A DNA stretch of 8,787 nt from Nitriliruptorales bacterium. GTDB lineage: Bacteria > Actinomycetota > Nitriliruptoria > Euzebyales > Egibacteraceae. The stretch covers positions 1 through 8,787 of the forward strand of contig SLNF01000174.1 in NCBI GenBank assembly GCA_007133145.1, read 5' to 3'. How positions within the stretch are numbered: the first letter of the stretch is position 1; the number at the start of each line of letters is the position of its first letter. Below, piece by piece: positions 6,686 to 8,787 of the stretch. Under the pieces are notes generated by a model that was not told the origin of the DNA, did not search any database, and saw nothing but the letters and a program-made list of their open reading frames with translations. Position numbers and translations under genes: made by a program.

Positions 6686-7705
6686 TCAGACGAGGCGCTG
6701 CGCGGCGGCGAGGCCGGAGCGGGCCGCGCCCTCGACCCGGGCCTCCCCGAAGGCGTCGCCCGCGAAGACGAGCCGTGCGCCGTCGACGTCGGTGGCCACG
6801 GCGCGCTCGGGATGAGGGGAGAGCGGCCGCGCGTAGCGCCAGCGCTTGACCTGCACGGCGACCGGCCGCCCGTCGCCGAGCCACGGGGCGACGTGGGAGC
6901 CCAGGCGCGCCGCCGCGGTGGCGTCGTCAAGGTCGGCGAGCACCGCGCTCTCGGCGTCGGTGGCGTGCGCGGTGAGGGCGGGTCGCACCGAGACGCCCTT
7001 GCGCTGGTTGTCGGCGAGCCAGCCGATCGGCCCGTCGGTGACCTGCACCCCGCCGGGCCACGGCAGCAGCGGCGGGGCGCTGAGGACGGCGAGCAGCGCG
7101 ACGCAGGGTGCGTAGGCGAGCTCGGTGAGCTCCTCGGCGCGCGGCGCGTCGGGTGGGAGCAGCGCCAGCGACTGCGGCACCGGGGGGGTGAGCAGCAGCC
7201 GGCGGCCCTCGACGACCTCGCGGGCGCGCATGCCCTCGACGCTGAGGCGCCAGCGGCCGTCGACGGCGTCGGCGCGGGAGACCCGCCGGCGCTCGCGGAC
7301 GTCGAGACCCTCGGCGAGGTGACGCGCGAGGGCGTTCATGCCCTCCTCGACGACGTAGCGCGGATGCCCGTCGGCGGGGATCTCGACGGCCTCCGGGCCG
7401 GCCACCGCCGAGGGCGCGCGCGGCAGGCCGTGGGACCAGGCGCGCAGCGCGACGCCGGCGTCGCGCCAGCCCTCGACGAGGTGGGCGAAGTCCTCGGAGC
7501 GCACGGTGAAGAACTGCGCGCCGTGGTCGAACGTCGCACCCTCGACGCGGCGGGTCGCGAGCCGACCGCCGGCGCCGGGACCCTTGTCGAGGAGGACGAC
7601 GTCGGCGCCGTCGGCGGCCAGCGCCGTCGCGGCGACGAGCCCCGCGAGGCCGGCCCCGACGATGACGGCGTCGTGGACCCGCGGGTCCGCCTCGGCGGCG
7701 CTCAC
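6686..7705 (-). CDS. FAD/NAD(P)-dependent amine oxidoreductase, COG3380/renalase-like
   Basis: A soluble flavoprotein of the amine-oxidase-like superfamily, closest by its motifs to the bacterial COG3380/renalase-like group. Some members of that group oxidise aberrant dihydro-NAD(P)H isomers; the substrate here is unknown. The 339-residue product opens with a dinucleotide-binding site VGAGLAGL (16-23). An acidic residue at the end of strand 2 follows (Asp40 in LLDKG), then GGRLATRR (46-53) and DHGAQFFT (60-67), the flavin-contacting signature of this group. The C-terminus has AGDAFGEARVEGAARSG, the second conserved FAD-binding segment. No signal peptide or membrane helix is apparent. The start is GTG, which overlaps the TGA of the upstream pabA as GTGA. 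No Shine-Dalgarno-like sequence is visible before it, so translation probably depends on ribosomes finishing pabA. It sits between pabA and the convergent pknB, a place where Streptomyces has sortase genes and Mycobacterium has no gene. Confidence 0.85.
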   Translation of the reverse strand: MSAAEADPRVHDAVIVGAGLAGLVAATALAADGADVVLLDKGPGAGGRLATRRVEGATFDHGAQFFTVRSEDFAHLVEGWRDAGVALRAWSHGLPRAPSAVAGPEAVEIPADGHPRYVVEEGMNALARHLAEGLDVRERRRVSRADAVDGRWRLSVEGMRAREVVEGRRLLLTPPVPQSLALLPPDAPRAEELTELAYAPCVALLAVLSAPPLLPWPGGVQVTDGPIGWLADNQRKGVSVRPALTAHATDAESAVLADLDDATAAARLGSHVAPWLGDGRPVAVQVKRWRYARPLSPHPERAVATDVDGARLVFAGDAFGEARVEGAARSGLAAAQRLV

Positions 7706-8313
7706 GACGGTGAGGCCGCCGGCACGGGCAGCGAGCGCAGGAAGTTGCCGAGGAGGTCCATGCCGGTGGAGGTGAGGATCGACTCGGGGTGGAACTGCAC
7801 CCCCTCGACGGCGTGCTCGCGGTGCCGGAGGCCCATGATGAGCTCACCACCGTCCTCGGCGGACGTCGTCGCGGTGACCTCGAGCACGGCGGGCACGGTC
7901 TCGGGCGCGACGACGAGGGAGTGGTAGCGGGTGGCCTCGAAGGGGCGCGGCAGACCGGCGAAGACGCCCACCCCGTCGTGGGCGATCGGGGAGGTCTTGC
8001 CGTGGTAGAGCTCGGGTGCCCGCACGACCTCGCCGCCGTAGACCTGGCCGATGCACTGATGCCCGAGGCAGACCCCGAGGATCGGCACGTCCCCGGCGAA
8101 GGCCTCGATGACCGCGCAGGACAGCCCCGCGTCGTCCGGGGTGCCGGGGCCCGGGGAGATGACGATGCCGTCGGGCCGCCAGGTGTCGAGCTCATCGAGG
8201 GTGAAGGCGTCGTGCCGCTCCACGGTCACCTCGGCCCCGAGCTCGCCGAGCTCCTGCGCGAGGTTGTAGGTGAAGCTGTCGTAGTTGTCGACGAGGAAGA
8301 TCCGCGCGGTCAT
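7702..8313 (-). CDS. pabA: Class I glutamine amidotransferase, aminodeoxychorismate/anthranilate synthase component II
   Basis: The glutaminase subunit that supplies ammonia to a chorismate-using partner (PabB for folate or TrpE for tryptophan); many bacteria use one protein for both. The 203-residue product is of normal length. It has VDNYDSFTYNLAQ at the N-terminus, ISPGPGTP (52-59, oxyanion region), the nucleophile Cys82 in GVCLGHQ, the HGKTSPI segment (104-110), and the His175-Glu177 pair in FHPES. The catalytic triad is complete. No pabB or trpE is in view, so pabA versus trpG cannot be decided here. Mycobacteria annotate the equivalent gene trpG and Streptomyces annotates it pabA. The ATG overlaps the stop of the upstream ANL homologue (ATGA), with only a poorly spaced GGGG before it, which implies coupling. 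Its convergent orientation to pknB is the conserved actinobacterial arrangement. Confidence 0.93.
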   Translation of the reverse strand: MTARIFLVDNYDSFTYNLAQELGELGAEVTVERHDAFTLDELDTWRPDGIVISPGPGTPDDAGLSCAVIEAFAGDVPILGVCLGHQCIGQVYGGEVVRAPELYHGKTSPIAHDGVGVFAGLPRPFEATRYHSLVVAPETVPAVLEVTATTSAEDGGELIMGLRHREHAVEGVQFHPESILTSTGMDLLGNFLRSLPVPAASPS

Positions 8314-8787
8314 GGCCCCATGCTAACGACGGGCGGGCCCCCGGGACCGGAGCCCTCGCGGTCCTCCGCGGCGGACCAGGCGTAGCCGTCGGCGTCGACG
8401 TGGCCCGGGAGGCCGAGCGGCCACCATCCCCTGCCCGGCACCGACGGCCCGCGGGCAGCGAGGCGACCGGGCGTGCCGGCGGGGCAGGGGGTGCCGTCGG
8501 CGGCGAGGGCGGCGAGGGTGACGTCGGTGAGGGCGTGCCCCCGGGAGCCCAGGCGCGCCTCACCGTAGACGGGGTGGGCGGCCACCGGACCCGCGGGGCC
8601 GTCGAGGACACCCCGCAGCCGCGCGCCGGAGGCCTCGTGCAGGCGGGCGGCCTCGTCGCGGTCGACCGGCCCATCGACGAGGGCCACGCGGAGGTCGGTG
8701 AGGCTCGCGCCGACCTCGGCGAGCAGCGAGCCGAGCCCGCGGGCCCCGGCGAGCAGCGTCGGGCGCCGGCGCCGGGCCCCCCGCAGA
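8310..8787 (-). CDS. Degenerate AMP-binding (ANL superfamily) homologue, 5'-truncated by window edge
   Basis: The frame is open to the right edge, so the start lies outside; a GTG at 8687 is only an internal candidate. The visible part is about 158 residues. It resembles the C-terminal half of the large domain of acyl-CoA synthetases: PTLLAGARGLGSLL, SLTDLRVALVDGPVD, a stretch where GSRGHALTDVTL matches the usual GS-G-P-pgv region, DGTPCPAGTPGRLAARGPSV, and GWWPLGLPGHVDADGY. Key residues are lost. The YGxTE motif is replaced by VLDGPAG, and the TGD motif before the conserved DxDGY reads LGL, removing the ribose-binding Asp. The protein ends about 20 residues after DGY, so the hinge and C-terminal domain with the catalytic Lys are absent. 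It therefore looks inactive as a ligase. Its TGA overlaps the pabA ATG (ATGA). Family call is by motif reading only; substrate class is unknown, and decay toward a pseudogene is possible. Confidence 0.6.
   Translation of the reverse strand, partial: LRGARRRRPTLLAGARGLGSLLAEVGASLTDLRVALVDGPVDRDEAARLHEASGARLRGVLDGPAGPVAAHPVYGEARLGSRGHALTDVTLAALAADGTPCPAGTPGRLAARGPSVPGRGWWPLGLPGHVDADGYAWSAAEDREGSGPGGPPVVSMGP

Noticed and set aside
4728..6884. 718-codon open frame antisense to pknB
   Set aside because: It mirrors the kinase gene on the other strand, has low-complexity Gly/Asp/Val/Arg/Leu composition with no recognisable domain, and runs past the pknB stop into the next gene. Long antisense frames are expected where G/C-ending codons leave few stops.
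6197..7927. 576-codon + strand frame spanning the end of pknB, the intergenic gap and two minus-strand genes
   Set aside because: It crosses three well-supported genes in other frames and has no domain of its own. Its length comes only from the scarcity of stops in GC-rich DNA.
7789..8385. 198-codon + strand frame antisense to pabA
   Set aside because: pabA on the other strand has a complete catalytic triad and family-length product. This frame is its complement.
8310..8687. Complete 125-residue gene starting at GTG 8687
   Set aside because: The upstream codons to the window edge stay open and continue the AMP-binding-like alignment (PTLLAGARGLGSLL), so the GTG is internal and the gene is truncated by the edge.

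Overview
The window is very GC-rich, with G or C at most third codon positions and almost no non-coding DNA. It reads as a chromosomal segment from an actinobacterium. The strongest evidence is gene order: FHA protein, PP2C phosphatase, RodA, class B penicillin-binding protein and PASTA kinase on the + strand. This is the conserved actinobacterial growth and division cluster (fhaB-pstP-rodA-pbpA-pknB), and it converges on a pabA/trpG-type glutamine amidotransferase on the - strand, as in Mycobacterium and Streptomyces. There is one kinase gene, with no separate pknA between pbpA and pknB, which is closer to the Streptomyces layout. The genus cannot be told from this window.

Positions 1-6641 (+ strand) hold five tightly packed genes. 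A 5'-truncated fhaB is followed by pstP, rodA, pbpA and pknB. Junctions are stop/start overlaps or gaps of a few bases, so one transcript with translational coupling is likely. PknB would sense peptidoglycan fragments or lipid II through its extracellular PASTA repeats and phosphorylate cytoplasmic targets. PstP would reverse this, FhaB would bind phosphothreonine, and RodA with PbpA would form a SEDS/bPBP pair that polymerises and cross-links peptidoglycan. The promoter lies upstream of the window.

Positions 6642-6685 are the only real intergenic gap. It separates the convergent operons and contains a GC-rich hairpin that may stop transcription from both sides.

Positions 6686-8787 (- strand) hold three genes read right to left: the 3' part of an AMP-binding (ANL) family homologue, pabA/trpG, and a COG3380/renalase-like FAD amine oxidoreductase. 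They are joined by an ATGA and a GTGA overlap, so this is a coupled operon whose start lies beyond the right edge. The ANL homologue has lost recognisable catalytic motifs and its C-terminal domain.

Most of the window is well-conserved housekeeping sequence. No mobile element, CRISPR array, phage gene or RNA gene was seen. The points most worth a second look are the degenerate ANL protein coupled to pabA, the oxidoreductase filling the pknB-pabA slot, the cysteine-paired PASTA domains with a Pro-Glu tail in PknB, and the basic, Thr-containing tail of RodA.
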